From Aquabacterium sp. (GTDB lineage: Bacteria; Pseudomonadota; Gammaproteobacteria; Burkholderiales; Burkholderiaceae_C): a stretch of 64,000 nucleotides of DNA. The translations under genes were made by a program, and so were the position numbers. Location of the stretch: NCBI RefSeq assembly GCF_016195855.1, contig NZ_JACPYU010000012.1:124001-188000 (forward strand), in the 5' to 3' direction. Below the pieces are notes generated by a model, which was not told the origin of the DNA, did not search any database, and was given only the letters and a program-made list of their open reading frames with translations. Every line of letters begins with the position of its first letter. The stretch's first letter is position 1. Below, piece after piece: positions 1 to 8,986 of this stretch.

Positions 1-281
1 ATGGCTTCGATGATCAGGTCGCAACCGCGCAGCTCTTCGAGGTGCTCTTCGTAGTTGGCTTGCTGGATCAGCGCAGCGTCTTCGGTCACGCCCAGGGGCG
101 AAGGCTTGAGCTTCTTCAGGCCTTCGACAGCCTTGGTCACGATGCCGTTCTTGGGGCCTTCCTTGGCGGGCAGGTCGAACAAAACGACCGGCACCTTGCA
201 GTTGACCAGGTGGGCCGCGATCTGGGCGCCCATGACGCCGGCGCCGAGCACGGCAACCTTGCGCACATTGAATTGACTCAT
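1..281 (-). CDS. 3-hydroxyacyl-CoA dehydrogenase, N-terminal part (runs off the window)
   Basis: The visible 93 residues begin MSQFNVRKVAVLGAGVMG and form an NAD-binding Rossmann start (GAGVMG, then a hydrophobic strand ending in FDLPAK), as in the 3-hydroxyacyl-CoA dehydrogenase part of FadB/FadN-type enzymes. These oxidise 3-hydroxyacyl-CoA to 3-ketoacyl-CoA in beta-oxidation. The start at 281 has a strong Shine-Dalgarno (GGAGAG) six bases upstream. It lies 79 bp downstream of the acyl-CoA dehydrogenase on the same strand, so it is probably the third gene of that operon. The C-terminus is outside the window, so whether a crotonase domain is fused cannot be seen. Confidence 0.88.
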   Translation of the reverse strand, partial: MSQFNVRKVAVLGAGVMGAQIAAHLVNCKVPVVLFDLPAKEGPKNGIVTKAVEGLKKLKPSPLGVTEDAALIQQANYEEHLEELRGCDLIIEA

Positions 282-360
282 GTTCTCTCCTAGCAGAACT
301 TGGGAAATGGAGATGGAAAAGGGAGGCTGCAAAACAACCTCCCTTTGAACGGCCTGTTGA

Positions 361-2151
361 TTAGAACAGGGCCTCGTCCATTTCCATCAGGGGCTTCAGA
401 CCGGCCTTGGCCGTGACCATCAGGGTCTCGACTTCAGGCAGCAGCTTGGCGAAGTAGAAGCGGGCCGTGGCCAGCTTGGCGATGTAGAACTTGTCGCCGG
501 AAGCTTGCTTCTCCAGGGCGATCTTGGCCATGCGGGCGAAGAAGTACGAGTAGACCAGGTGGCCGACCACGCGCAGGTAATCCACAGCAGCAGCGCCGAC
601 TTCGTCGGGGTTCTGCATGCCCTTCATGCCGATTTCCATGGTGAAGGCTTGCACCTTCTGGCCCAGGTCAGCCAGGGGCTTGGTGAACTCTTGCATCGCT
701 TCGTTGTCGGCGTTTTCCTTGACGAAACGGCCAACCAGCTTGCCGAACTTGGTCAGCTTGGCGCCAGCGTCGCCCAGCACCTTGCGGCCCAGCAGGTCCA
801 GCGATTGCACGGTGTTCGTGCCTTCGTAGATCATGTTGATGCGCGCGTCACGCACGAATTGCTCCATGCCCCACTCGTGGATGAAGCCGTGGCCGCCGTA
901 GACCTGCTGGCAATGCGTCGTGGCATCCCAGGCGTTGTCGGTGATGAAGGCCTTCACGATAGGCGTCAGCAGGGCGACGGTGTCGTCGGATTCCTTGCGG
1001 ACGGCTTCGTCAGGGTGGTTGTGCGCCTTGTCCAGCTCGATGGCCGTGAAGTACACCAGGGCGCGGGCGCCTTCAGCCCAGGCACGGGCGGTCAGCAGCA
1101 TCTTGCGCACATCAGGGTGCACGATGATGGGGTCGGCAGCCAGGTCAGGACGCTTGGGACCCGACAGGGCACGCATCTGCACGCGGTCCTTGGCGTAGTT
1201 CACAGCGTTTTCGTACGCGACTTGGGTCAGGCCCAGGGACTGGTTGCCCACGCCCAGGCGCGCGCCGTTCATCATCACGAACATGGCGGGCAGACCGCGG
1301 TGAGGCTGGCCCACCAGGGTGCCGATGGCGTCTTCCAGAACGATCTGGGCTGTGGCGTTGCCGTGGATGCCCATCTTGTGCTCCAGGCCGGCGCAGAAGA
1401 TGCCATTGCGCGAACCCAGCGAACCGTCGGCGTTCACGTTGAACTTGGGCACCACGAACAGGGAGATGCCCTTGGAGCCAGCAGGTGCGTCAGGCAGGCG
1501 AGCCAGCACCAGGTGGACGATGTTCTCGGCCATGTCGTGTTCACCAGCCGAGATGAAGATCTTGGCGCCGGTGATCTTGTAGGTGCCGTCAGCTTGAGGC
1601 TCGGCCTTGGTGCGCAGCAGGCCCAGGTCGGTACCGCAATGGGGCTCGGTCAGGCACATGGTGCCGGTCCACTCGCCGGAGGTCAGCTTGGGCAGGTACA
1701 GCTTCTTTTGAGCGTCGGTACCGTGGGCTTCCAGGGCGGCGTGGGCACCGTGGCTCAGGCCAGGGTACATGGTCCAGGCCTGGTTGGCCGAGTTGTTCAT
1801 TTCATAGATGGCCTGGTTGATCAGCTGAGGCATGCCTTGGCCGCCCCACTCCGGATCGGCGCTCAGGCCGGACCAACCGTTTTCGGTGTACTGCTTGTAC
1901 GCGTCCTTGAAGCCATCCGGGGTCTTGACTTCGTGGGTTTCCTTGTTCAGCACGCAACCTTGGGCGTCGCCGACCAGGTTCAGGGGGGCCAGCACCTTGG
2001 AGGCGAACTTGCCGCCTTCTTCCAGCACTGCGTTGACGGTGTCTTCGTCCAGATCGGCGTAGGCCGGAATCTGCTTCAGTTCGTCAACAGCGCCCAGCAG
2101 TTCGTGCATCACGAATTGCATGTCGCGCAGTGGGGGGTTATAGGAAGGCAT
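361..2151 (-). CDS. Acyl-CoA dehydrogenase with C-terminal extension (FadE-like, 596 aa)
   Basis: This FAD enzyme catalyses the first oxidation of beta-oxidation (acyl-CoA to 2-enoyl-CoA). The N-terminal helical domain (about 1-160) is followed by the flavin-binding beta domain with MCLTEPHCGTD near residues 165-175 and KIFISAGEHD near 197-206. The catalytic-base motif IYEGT is at 441-445, with Glu443 the expected base. About 130 residues after it match the acetyl-CoA-dehydrogenase-like C-terminal extension of the roughly 600-residue family. It sits 75 bp after a TetR regulator and before a 3-hydroxyacyl-CoA dehydrogenase, which supports a fatty-acid operon. It is a paralogue of the gene at 36120. 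Chain-length specificity cannot be read from the sequence. Confidence 0.93.
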   Translation of the reverse strand: MPSYNPPLRDMQFVMHELLGAVDELKQIPAYADLDEDTVNAVLEEGGKFASKVLAPLNLVGDAQGCVLNKETHEVKTPDGFKDAYKQYTENGWSGLSADPEWGGQGMPQLINQAIYEMNNSANQAWTMYPGLSHGAHAALEAHGTDAQKKLYLPKLTSGEWTGTMCLTEPHCGTDLGLLRTKAEPQADGTYKITGAKIFISAGEHDMAENIVHLVLARLPDAPAGSKGISLFVVPKFNVNADGSLGSRNGIFCAGLEHKMGIHGNATAQIVLEDAIGTLVGQPHRGLPAMFVMMNGARLGVGNQSLGLTQVAYENAVNYAKDRVQMRALSGPKRPDLAADPIIVHPDVRKMLLTARAWAEGARALVYFTAIELDKAHNHPDEAVRKESDDTVALLTPIVKAFITDNAWDATTHCQQVYGGHGFIHEWGMEQFVRDARINMIYEGTNTVQSLDLLGRKVLGDAGAKLTKFGKLVGRFVKENADNEAMQEFTKPLADLGQKVQAFTMEIGMKGMQNPDEVGAAAVDYLRVVGHLVYSYFFARMAKIALEKQASGDKFYIAKLATARFYFAKLLPEVETLMVTAKAGLKPLMEMDEALF

Positions 2152-2226
2152 CGTGAAGCTCCTCGGTCAGAAATACGCGTTGAACAATTGAGAAACCTGA
2201 TCCAGGTGGCCAGGCGACAGGGGGGA

Positions 2227-2976
2227 TCAAACAGACGTCAGGGGTGCGGTCTGTGCGACCGAGCCCCCGACAGTAGGCGGGCCCGAAGGCCCGACCGCTC
2301 CAGACGACATCGGCGCACCCAGCGTGTAGTACTGGATGAGACGCTCGAACGCCGTGCGAGCCCGATCAATCGCATCCGGCGAGCGCAGAAAACGCGCGTC
2401 GTGGTGGAGCGACAGGATCAGGCCATGGATCTCGAACTGCATTTGCATCGGGTCGGTGTCGGCACGCAGGTGGCCCATATCGATGGCCATGCGGATCGCA
2501 CGCACCAGTGACCCGTGCCAGGTCACGACCATGCCGGCGAGCGCATCGCGCACGGGGCCCGGACGGTCGTCGAATTCAACCGCACCGCTGATGTAAATGC
2601 AACCAGAATCGATTTCGGTGGCCACCTTGGCCACCCAGTTGTCAAAAAGGGCACGCAAACGCGCCAGACCCCGGGGCTGGCGGATGGCCGGCATGAAGAC
2701 TTCTTCTTCAAAGCGCTCGTGGTATTCCCGGATGACGGAAATCTGCAACTCCTCGCGCGAGCCGAAGTGGGCGAACACGCCGGACTTGCTCATGCCGGTG
2801 ACTTCGGCCAGGGCGCCAATCGACAAACCCTCGATGCCCATCTGGGAGGCCAGGTTCAGCGCGGCCTCCAGGATGGTGGCCCGGGTCTGCTGGCCCTTGT
2901 GCGCGCCACGCCCACGCTCACGCACCACCTCGGGGGCGGGTTTGGCGTCTTGGGGCAGCAAATCGGACAAAGGCAT
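2227..2976 (-). CDS. TetR/AcrR-family regulator of the fatty-acid operon
   Basis: A 249-residue repressor. After a basic 30-residue tail comes a TetR DNA-binding domain (TRATILEAALNLASQMG, then the helix-turn-helix around MSKSGVFAHFGSREEL), followed by an all-helical ligand domain and a proline/glycine-rich tail. It is the first gene of a minus-strand set with acyl-CoA dehydrogenase and 3-hydroxyacyl-CoA dehydrogenase. A near-palindromic site lies 11-27 bp before its start, consistent with autoregulation. The same motif occurs twice before the second acyl-CoA dehydrogenase at 36120, so it may control that gene too. The ligand is inferred to be an acyl-CoA or fatty acid; nothing in the sequence proves this. 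Confidence 0.9.
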   Translation of the reverse strand: MPLSDLLPQDAKPAPEVVRERGRGAHKGQQTRATILEAALNLASQMGIEGLSIGALAEVTGMSKSGVFAHFGSREELQISVIREYHERFEEEVFMPAIRQPRGLARLRALFDNWVAKVATEIDSGCIYISGAVEFDDRPGPVRDALAGMVVTWHGSLVRAIRMAIDMGHLRADTDPMQMQFEIHGLILSLHHDARFLRSPDAIDRARTAFERLIQYYTLGAPMSSGAVGPSGPPTVGGSVAQTAPLTSV

Positions 2977-2986
2977 TCCTCGGAAT

Positions 2987-3003
2987 AAAACGAACGGTCG
3001 TGC
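2987..3003. promoter_or_regulatory. Candidate operator for the TetR regulator
   Basis: The segment contains an imperfect dyad (plus strand GAACGGTCGTGC; minus strand GCACGACCGTTC) centred at about 2997.5, just upstream of the TetR start at 2976. Its core ACGACCGTT matches the cores of the two sites at 36024-36056. Position and palindromy fit a TetR operator; binding is inferred. Confidence 0.6.
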
Positions 3004-3237
3004 TATTTTGCAAAAAAAGATGACAGCTGTGTGAGCTTTCCCAAACTTTTTTTTGTGGCATTTCTCCCATCTCGCTGCATCGCGCGTCAGCCATGCCTGC
3101 CACCGGCCAATCAGCCTAGGTAGTCACCCTGGGTGTTGCCATGTGGCCGCGAGAAACCGGTCACCCTGCACTCAAATGGTTGAGAAAGTCATGCAAGCTG
3201 CACTATCCTGTGCTCATCATCGCCTTGTGAGGGCTGT

Positions 3238-3804
3238 ATGGACGTGCTGCAACTTGACGTGTCAGGCCGTCCGCAGGCTTGGCTGTCAGCCAAGGAAGCG
3301 GCGGTTCTGTATGCCAGCAACGGTGTCGCGTGGACGCTGGGGGATCCCTTTATCGTGCTGCGCGGCGGGATCCAGCGCCGCACGGGGCAACAGTCCCGGC
3401 TCGAGCTGCACCCCATCGTGGCCGTGCATGGCGCCATGCCCAGCCGCGCCTGGCGCCAGCAGCCTGCCCTGTCCAACCCCAAGCTGTTTGCCCGCGACCG
3501 CCAGTTCTGCGCGTACTGCGGCGGGCGGTTCCACTTTGATGACCTCACGCGCGAGCACATCGTGCCCACATCACGTGGCGGGCACGATACCTGGATGAAC
3601 TGCATCACGGCCTGCCGCAGCTGCAATGGCCGCAAGGGCAACCGCACGCTCAACGAGCTGGGCTGGTCGATGTACTACCTGCCTTATGTGCCCAGCCTGC
3701 ACGAGGACATGATCCTGCGTGGCCGGCGCATCGTGGCCGACCAGATGGAGTTTCTGCTCGCCAGCGTGCCGGCGCACAGCCGGCTGAGGACAGCGCTCAG
3801 TTGA
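3238..3804 (+). CDS. HNH endonuclease family protein
   Basis: A 188-residue protein whose centre holds a zinc-supported HNH nuclease fold. CAYCGG supplies the first cysteine pair, LTREHIVPTSRGG the catalytic histidine region, and NCITACRSCNGRKGN the asparagine and second cysteine pair. The N-terminal 80 residues are a conserved accessory region of unknown role. The start is preceded by GAGGG at good spacing. It stands alone: upstream is the divergent TetR promoter region (2977-3237), and downstream it converges on the RTX gene. In Burkholderiales such stand-alone HNH proteins are common and usually uncharacterised. There is no methylase or phage gene beside it, so a restriction role is not supported. 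Confidence 0.85.
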   Translation: MDVLQLDVSGRPQAWLSAKEAAVLYASNGVAWTLGDPFIVLRGGIQRRTGQQSRLELHPIVAVHGAMPSRAWRQQPALSNPKLFARDRQFCAYCGGRFHFDDLTREHIVPTSRGGHDTWMNCITACRSCNGRKGNRTLNELGWSMYYLPYVPSLHEDMILRGRRIVADQMEFLLASVPAHSRLRTALS

Positions 3805-3815
3805 TGACCATGTGG

Positions 3816-3844
3816 GCGCGCCGAGCCGGACTGGCCTGGCGCGC
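3816..3844. terminator. GC-rich hairpin between convergent genes
   Basis: GCGCGCC (3816-3822) pairs with GGCGCGC (3838-3844) in the 48-bp gap between the HNH gene and the end of the first RTX gene. No T-tract follows on either strand, so a termination role is only a possibility. Confidence 0.3.
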
Positions 3845-3852
3845 ACACCGAC

Positions 3853-4880
3853 TCACGTCCAGTTGGCAGCGATCACACTGTTGAGTGCCGTCTGGTAGTT
3901 GGCAGGCAAGGTGGTCTGGCCCGCGGCAGGTGGGGTGAAGCTGGCCATGGCATTGACCAGGTTCTGCACATTGGCGGCCGACAGCGTCTTGGCATTGCCG
4001 CCAGCCACGATGGACTCCACCTGGTAGAGCCCGCCCAGGTACCAGCTGTTGATGGTGACCTTGTCGGTGGTGCCGATGACGCTGACCACCAGGTCGTTGC
4101 CCGATTTGGCCAGCCAGACCTGATCGGCATTGATGGCACCATCAAGCAGCAGTTGATCCTGGTTGCCCACGGTCCCGTCCGAGTCGTAGATGGTGTCGGC
4201 GCCATCACCACGCTGGAAGTGGTAGGTGTCGTTGCCGATCGAGCCATACAGGCTGTCATTGCCCAGGCCGCCGTAGATCGTGTCGTTGCCGCTGTAGCCA
4301 AAGAGCTTGTCGTTGCCACCATAGCCATACAGGGTGTTGGCGCGGTTGTTGCCGGCCATCAGGTTGCTGCCGTCGTTGCCATAGGCCGTGCGCGCAAGGT
4401 AGCTCTGCATGTACAGGCGCTCGACGTTGTCGGCCATCTTGATGCCATCACCATAGGCCCAGATCTGGTCGAGCCCGCCACCGGCCTGCTCGATCACGGT
4501 GTCGGTGTTGTCGGTGAGGTAGTAGTAGTCGTCGCCTGCGCCGCCTTCAAGCGTGTCGACGCCGTCATCACCGTAGATGAAGTCCAGCCCGTCACCACCC
4601 TTGAGGTAGTTCTTGCCGGTGTTGCCCGTCAGGTCGCAACCGGTGTTGTTGGACGTGGCGTTGATGTCGGATGTACCCGTGAGCACCAGCGCTTCGACGT
4701 TGTCAGGAGCCGTGTAGCTCACGGAAGACAGGATGGCGTCGTAGCTGATGGCGCTGTCGGCCTCGAGCTTTTCGACCACCACGTCAGCCGTGTTGTCGAC
4801 GATATAGGTGTCGTCTTCCGTGCCGCCCACCATGGTGTCGGCGCCCAGGCCGCCATCGATGGTGTCGAGGCCGGCATCAC
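3853..4880 (-). repeat. Duplicated RTX C-terminal block, copy 1
   Basis: This segment encodes the C-terminal ~340-400 residues of RTX protein 1. It matches 8987-10020 almost base for base over long runs, although the upstream modules of the two genes have diverged. The boundaries are approximate, set at the GADTM..DDTYIVDN junction. Confidence 0.8.
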
Positions 4881-7800
4881 CCACGAGGTAGTCGTTGCCA
4901 GCCAGGCCTTGCAGGTTGTCGGCACCCAGGCCGCCGTCGATCAGGTCTTCGCCGCCGGTGCCGGTCAGCGAATCGTCGCTGGCGGTGAGCTTGCGGCCCA
5001 CCGTGCCGGCATCCCAGGCCCAGCCATTGGCAAACTGGATGGCCAGGCGATCTGCCAGTGCGCGGTTGAAGTAGCCCTGCACGAGCACGCTGTCGGTGGT
5101 GCCGGCGATCTGCAGCAGCAGGTCGGCCGTGCCGGGTGTGCTCACCTGGATCTCGTTGGGCAACACATCGGCGCCGAAGATCAGGCGGTCTTGCGTACCG
5201 GCGGCATCGGAGGCATCGGCCTGGACCGTGTCCTGGCCATCGCCGCGGCCAAAGAGGTAGGTGTCGTTGCCTTGGCCGCCGCCCATCCAGTCGTTGCCGG
5301 TATCGCCATAGAGGGTGTCGTCGCCTTCCATGCCGGCGATCACGTCGTCGCCCTGGCCACCGTCAAAGGATTCGGCGGGCGGCTGGCCCCACAGGCCGTC
5401 GCCGGACACGGCCAGCTTGGTGTCGATGGCGTCGCCTGTCCAGTAGCTGCCATCGGCAAAGCGCACGGTAACGCGGTCGGCCGCAGCAGGTGTGAAGTAG
5501 CTGTCGATGTAGATCTGGTCGCTGCCACCGCGCAGGGCGATCAGCAGGGCGCCCGATGCGTTGGACACGTCGACATCGGCCATGGTGATGCCGGCGCCCA
5601 GCTCCAGCACGTCGCCGCTGGTGGCGTTGACGATGTGGTCGGTGCCGTCGCCGCGGCCGAAGAAGTAGGTGTCCTGCCCTGCCCCGCCGTCGAGCTGGTC
5701 GTTGCCGGCGTCGCCGTACAGGGTATCGTTGCCGGCGCCCGCGTTGATGGTGTCGTCACCCAGGCCGCCGTCGATCACCTCGGCGGCAGCGGTGCCGGCC
5801 AGGGTGCCGGAGGTCGCGCTCAGCTTGCGGCCGATGAGGGTGTCGTCCCAGCTGCCGCCTTCGAGGAACTCCACGCGCAGGCGGTCAGCCACGGCCACGT
5901 TGAAGTAGTTCTGCACCAGCACGCTGTCGCGGTCCTTGCCACCCTTGATGGTGAGCAGCAGGTCGCTGCCGGACTGGGCGACGTCCACGTCGGCCATGTT
6001 GATGCCGTGCGCCAGGCGCAGGGTGTCCACGACGCCGGCGGAAGCGGCTGCGCCGGCCACCACGGTGTCGGCGCCATCGCCGCGGCCGAACAGATAGGTG
6101 TCGGCACCATTGCCACCGTCGAGGACGTCGGCGCCAGCATCGCCGTACAGCGTGTCGTTGCCATCGCTGCCAGTCAGGGTGTCGGCACCCAGGCCGCCCT
6201 CTTGCCAGTCGTCGCCGGTGGTGACGGCGGCGCCATTACCCGAGCCGGTCAGGTTGTGGTCCACGGCCAGGCCATCGAGCGTGAGGCCATCGGTGAAGCG
6301 GATGACCGGGCGGTTGGCCGCGGTGATGTCGAAGTAGCCTTGCAAGGTGGCGCGGTCTTGCGTACCGCGGATGGCCACGAGCAGGTCCGAACCATTGCGG
6401 CTGAGGTCCAGGTCGCTGACGTTGACATCGGCACCCAGCTTCAAGGTGTCGCCGCCGGCATTGACGCCGCCAACCACGATGGTGTCGCGGCCATCGCTGC
6501 GCCCGAAGATGATGGTGTCGGAGCCGCCACCGCCGTCGATCCAGTCGGTGCCACCATCGCCGTAGAGCGTGTCGTCACCGGAGGCGCCGGTCAGGGTGTC
6601 CTGGCCGCCACCGCCATCGAGCACATTGGAGCCCGGCAGGCCGGTGAGGGCCTCGTTGAAGGATTGGCGCTTGCGTTGCAGGTCGTCAGCGCCCCAGCTG
6701 CTGCCGTCGTCAAAGAGCACGGTCACGCGGTAGCTGCTGGTGTCGTTGAAGTAGCCCGTCATGCGCAGCGTGTCGTTGCTGCCGTGCAGGCGGATGAGCA
6801 TGTCGCCCTGGTCTTCGAGCACGTCGACATCGGCCATGGTGATGCCCGAGCCCATCTGGATGGCGTCCGACACGCTGGTGTCTGCGCTGGCGGTGGCGTT
6901 GAGGGTGTCCTGCCCGTCACCCCAGCCGAAGTAGTAGGTGTTGTGGCCGATGCCGCCATTGAGCTGGTCGTTGCCGGCATCGCCGTACAGCACGTCGTCG
7001 CCGTCGGAGCCGTTGAGGATGTCGTCACCCAGGCCACCATCGAGCGTGTCGGCCGCGGCGGTGCCGGTCAAGGTGTCGTTGCTGCTGGTGATCTTGCGGC
7101 CCACGGCGCTCGAGTCCAGGCTGACGCCGTCGGCAAAGTCGATGCGCAGGCGTTCGGCGGCCGTGATGCCAAAGTAGTTGACCACGCGCACGCTGTCCTT
7201 GCCGCCGCGCAGCGCCACCAGCAGGTCGTTGCCGCTCTGGCTGAGGTCCACATCGGTCATGGCAATGCCATGGCCCAGGCGCAGGCTGTCGACCTTGCCG
7301 GACGTGGCGGCGCCCGCCACCACGCTGTCCTGGCCATCGCCCCAGCCAAAGAGGTAGGTGTCGGCACCGGTGCCGCCATCCAGGCTGTCGCGGCCCGCAT
7401 CGCCATAGAGCGTGTCGCTGCCTGCGCCACCGGTGACGGTGTCATTGCCAAAAGTGCCATCCAGCCAATCGTCTGTGGCGGTACCGGCCAGCGACACGCC
7501 GGTGGTGGTGAGCTTGCGCGTGATGGTGGCCGCGTCCCAGCTCAGGCCGTTTTCAAAGCGGATGGTGGGGCGATTGGCCTGACTGGCCACGAAGTAGTTC
7601 TGCAGCTTGACGCTGTCGCCACCGCCGCGCACGTTGAGGATCAGGTCGTTGCCGCTTTGCACCACGGCCACATCGCTGACGTCCATGGCGGCCGACAGCA
7701 GCAGCTGGTCGCCCACGCTGTTGACGTTGTCCACCACGATGGTGTCCTGGCCGTCGCCACGGCCGAACAGGAAGGTATCGGCACCGGCACCACCGTCGAG

Positions 7801-8802
7801 GTAGTCGTTGCCGGCCGCGCCGTACAAGGTGTCGTTGCCGCCTGCGCCGTTGAGGGTGTCCTGGCCCAGGCCGCCGTCATACGAGTCGTTGCCCGAGGTG
7901 CCGACGTAGCTGTCGGCCTGCGACGAGGTCTTGCGCAGGAAGGCGGCCATGTCCCAGCTGCTGCCATCGGCGAACTGGGCGGTGAAGTTGTACTGGCTGG
8001 GGCCCGAGAGGTAGTCCTGCACGCGCACGGTGTCGGTGCTGCCGCGCAAGGACATGACCAGGTCGCCAAAATCATTGGAGACGCTGATGTCGGCCATGGT
8101 GATGCCATAGCCAAAGCGCAGGGTGTCGGACTGGCCCGCGCCTGCCGAGGTGGGCGAGATCACCAGGGTGTCCTGGTCGTCTCCCCAGCCGAAGAAGTAG
8201 GTGTTGGCGCCCAGGTCGCCGACCAGCACATCGTTGCCGGTGTCGCCATAGAGCGTGTCGTTGCCGGCATCGCCGTTGAGCAGGTCGTCGCCCGCGCCGC
8301 CGTCGTACAGGTCGTTGCCGGTGGTGCCCGCGTAGGAGTCCTCGGACGCCGTCAGCTTGCGGTTGATGGCGGCCAGGTCCCAGCTGGTGCCGTCGGCAAA
8401 GTCGAACACCATCTTGCCGGCGTCGGAGCCGCTGGCAAAGCCTTGCACGTAGATGCTGTCGCGCCCGTTCTTGAACTTGAGCACCAGGTTGGCGGTGTTG
8501 GTCGGGTCCAGGCTGACGTCGATGTCGGCCATGTTGATGCCGGCGCCGAATTTGACGTGGTCGGCGTTGGACGCCAGCAGCCCGCCGCTGGAGACGATGG
8601 TGTCCTGCCCGTCGCCCACGTTGAAGTAGTAGAGGTCAGCGCCACTGCCGCCATCGATGAAGTCGTTGCCGGTGTCGCCATACAGGGCGTCCACGCCCGC
8701 TGCGCCGGTGATGCTGTCGTTGCCCGCACCGCCGTGGATGGTGTCATTGCTGCTGGTGCCGGTCAGGGTGTCGTCGCCGGACGTGCCTGTGATGCTTGCC
8801 AT
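3853..8802 (-). CDS. RTX repeat protein 1 (1649 aa), probable type I secreted Ca2+-binding protein
   Basis: No signal peptide is present. The protein is almost entirely RTX sequence. Nine tandem modules of about 135 residues each hold a few GGxGxDxLx nonapeptides ending in a DTYLFGRGDGQDT-like strand. Each continues with a haemolysin-related segment (DTLRLGxGI..DVDVS..GxDLLLxLRGGxDSVxVQNYF..RPxIxFADGxSWD). The last ~400 residues change character (YIVDNTADVVVEK, NVERLYMQSYLARTAYGN, VTINSWYLGGLYQVESIV) and end in a hydrophobic-rich tail ANWT, as expected for a C-terminal type I secretion signal. No catalytic domain is visible, so an adhesive, S-layer-like or Ca2+-binding surface role is the best guess. 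No HlyB/HlyD/TolC genes are nearby. It is a paralogue of the gene at 8987. Confidence 0.88.
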   Translation of the reverse strand: MASITGTSGDDTLTGTSSNDTIHGGAGNDSITGAAGVDALYGDTGNDFIDGGSGADLYYFNVGDGQDTIVSSGGLLASNADHVKFGAGINMADIDVSLDPTNTANLVLKFKNGRDSIYVQGFASGSDAGKMVFDFADGTSWDLAAINRKLTASEDSYAGTTGNDLYDGGAGDDLLNGDAGNDTLYGDTGNDVLVGDLGANTYFFGWGDDQDTLVISPTSAGAGQSDTLRFGYGITMADISVSNDFGDLVMSLRGSTDTVRVQDYLSGPSQYNFTAQFADGSSWDMAAFLRKTSSQADSYVGTSGNDSYDGGLGQDTLNGAGGNDTLYGAAGNDYLDGGAGADTFLFGRGDGQDTIVVDNVNSVGDQLLLSAAMDVSDVAVVQSGNDLILNVRGGGDSVKLQNYFVASQANRPTIRFENGLSWDAATITRKLTTTGVSLAGTATDDWLDGTFGNDTVTGGAGSDTLYGDAGRDSLDGGTGADTYLFGWGDGQDSVVAGAATSGKVDSLRLGHGIAMTDVDLSQSGNDLLVALRGGKDSVRVVNYFGITAAERLRIDFADGVSLDSSAVGRKITSSNDTLTGTAAADTLDGGLGDDILNGSDGDDVLYGDAGNDQLNGGIGHNTYYFGWGDGQDTLNATASADTSVSDAIQMGSGITMADVDVLEDQGDMLIRLHGSNDTLRMTGYFNDTSSYRVTVLFDDGSSWGADDLQRKRQSFNEALTGLPGSNVLDGGGGQDTLTGASGDDTLYGDGGTDWIDGGGGSDTIIFGRSDGRDTIVVGGVNAGGDTLKLGADVNVSDLDLSRNGSDLLVAIRGTQDRATLQGYFDITAANRPVIRFTDGLTLDGLAVDHNLTGSGNGAAVTTGDDWQEGGLGADTLTGSDGNDTLYGDAGADVLDGGNGADTYLFGRGDGADTVVAGAAASAGVVDTLRLAHGINMADVDVAQSGSDLLLTIKGGKDRDSVLVQNYFNVAVADRLRVEFLEGGSWDDTLIGRKLSATSGTLAGTAAAEVIDGGLGDDTINAGAGNDTLYGDAGNDQLDGGAGQDTYFFGRGDGTDHIVNATSGDVLELGAGITMADVDVSNASGALLIALRGGSDQIYIDSYFTPAAADRVTVRFADGSYWTGDAIDTKLAVSGDGLWGQPPAESFDGGQGDDVIAGMEGDDTLYGDTGNDWMGGGQGNDTYLFGRGDGQDTVQADASDAAGTQDRLIFGADVLPNEIQVSTPGTADLLLQIAGTTDSVLVQGYFNRALADRLAIQFANGWAWDAGTVGRKLTASDDSLTGTGGEDLIDGGLGADNLQGLAGNDYLVGDAGLDTIDGGLGADTMVGGTEDDTYIVDNTADVVVEKLEADSAISYDAILSSVSYTAPDNVEALVLTGTSDINATSNNTGCDLTGNTGKNYLKGGDGLDFIYGDDGVDTLEGGAGDDYYYLTDNTDTVIEQAGGGLDQIWAYGDGIKMADNVERLYMQSYLARTAYGNDGSNLMAGNNRANTLYGYGGNDKLFGYSGNDTIYGGLGNDSLYGSIGNDTYHFQRGDGADTIYDSDGTVGNQDQLLLDGAINADQVWLAKSGNDLVVSVIGTTDKVTINSWYLGGLYQVESIVAGGNAKTLSAANVQNLVNAMASFTPPAAGQTTLPANYQTALNSVIAANWT

Positions 8803-8875
8803 GTGTCTCTCTCAGTGCCTGTGGTGCAGTGGGCACGACGCACCCGCTTCGATGCGAATCGTGCAATGAGACATG

Positions 8876-8881
8876 TTTATA
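8876..8881 (-). promoter_or_regulatory. Possible -10 element for RTX gene 1
   Basis: TATAAA on the minus strand lies 74 bp before the start of the first RTX gene in the 184-bp gap between the two RTX genes. The -35 region is poor, so this is a weak promoter call. It suggests the gene is not purely cotranscribed with its upstream paralogue. Confidence 0.3.
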
Positions 8882-8986
8882 GGAGTTTGGCGGCGTGTGC
8901 CCTCCCCGCACTTGCCCCTAGGCCAGGACGAACGGGCGACAGCCCCCCCCGACACAGGGGGGCTCTACAACCCTGACTGGGCGCGG

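Noticed and set aside
505..2511. 668-residue plus-strand frame opposite the acyl-CoA dehydrogenase
   Set aside because: It spans a well-supported minus-strand enzyme and part of the TetR gene, with no recognisable domain of its own.
8941..8964. AGCCCCCC/GGGGGGCT hairpin as the terminator of RTX gene 2
   Set aside because: The stem is good, but no T-tract follows on either strand, so termination cannot be supported.
4153..8976. 1607-residue plus-strand open frame opposite RTX gene 1
   Set aside because: It is the antisense shadow of the GC-rich repeat codons of the RTX gene: its composition is Val/Ala/Gly repeats and it shows no family motif.
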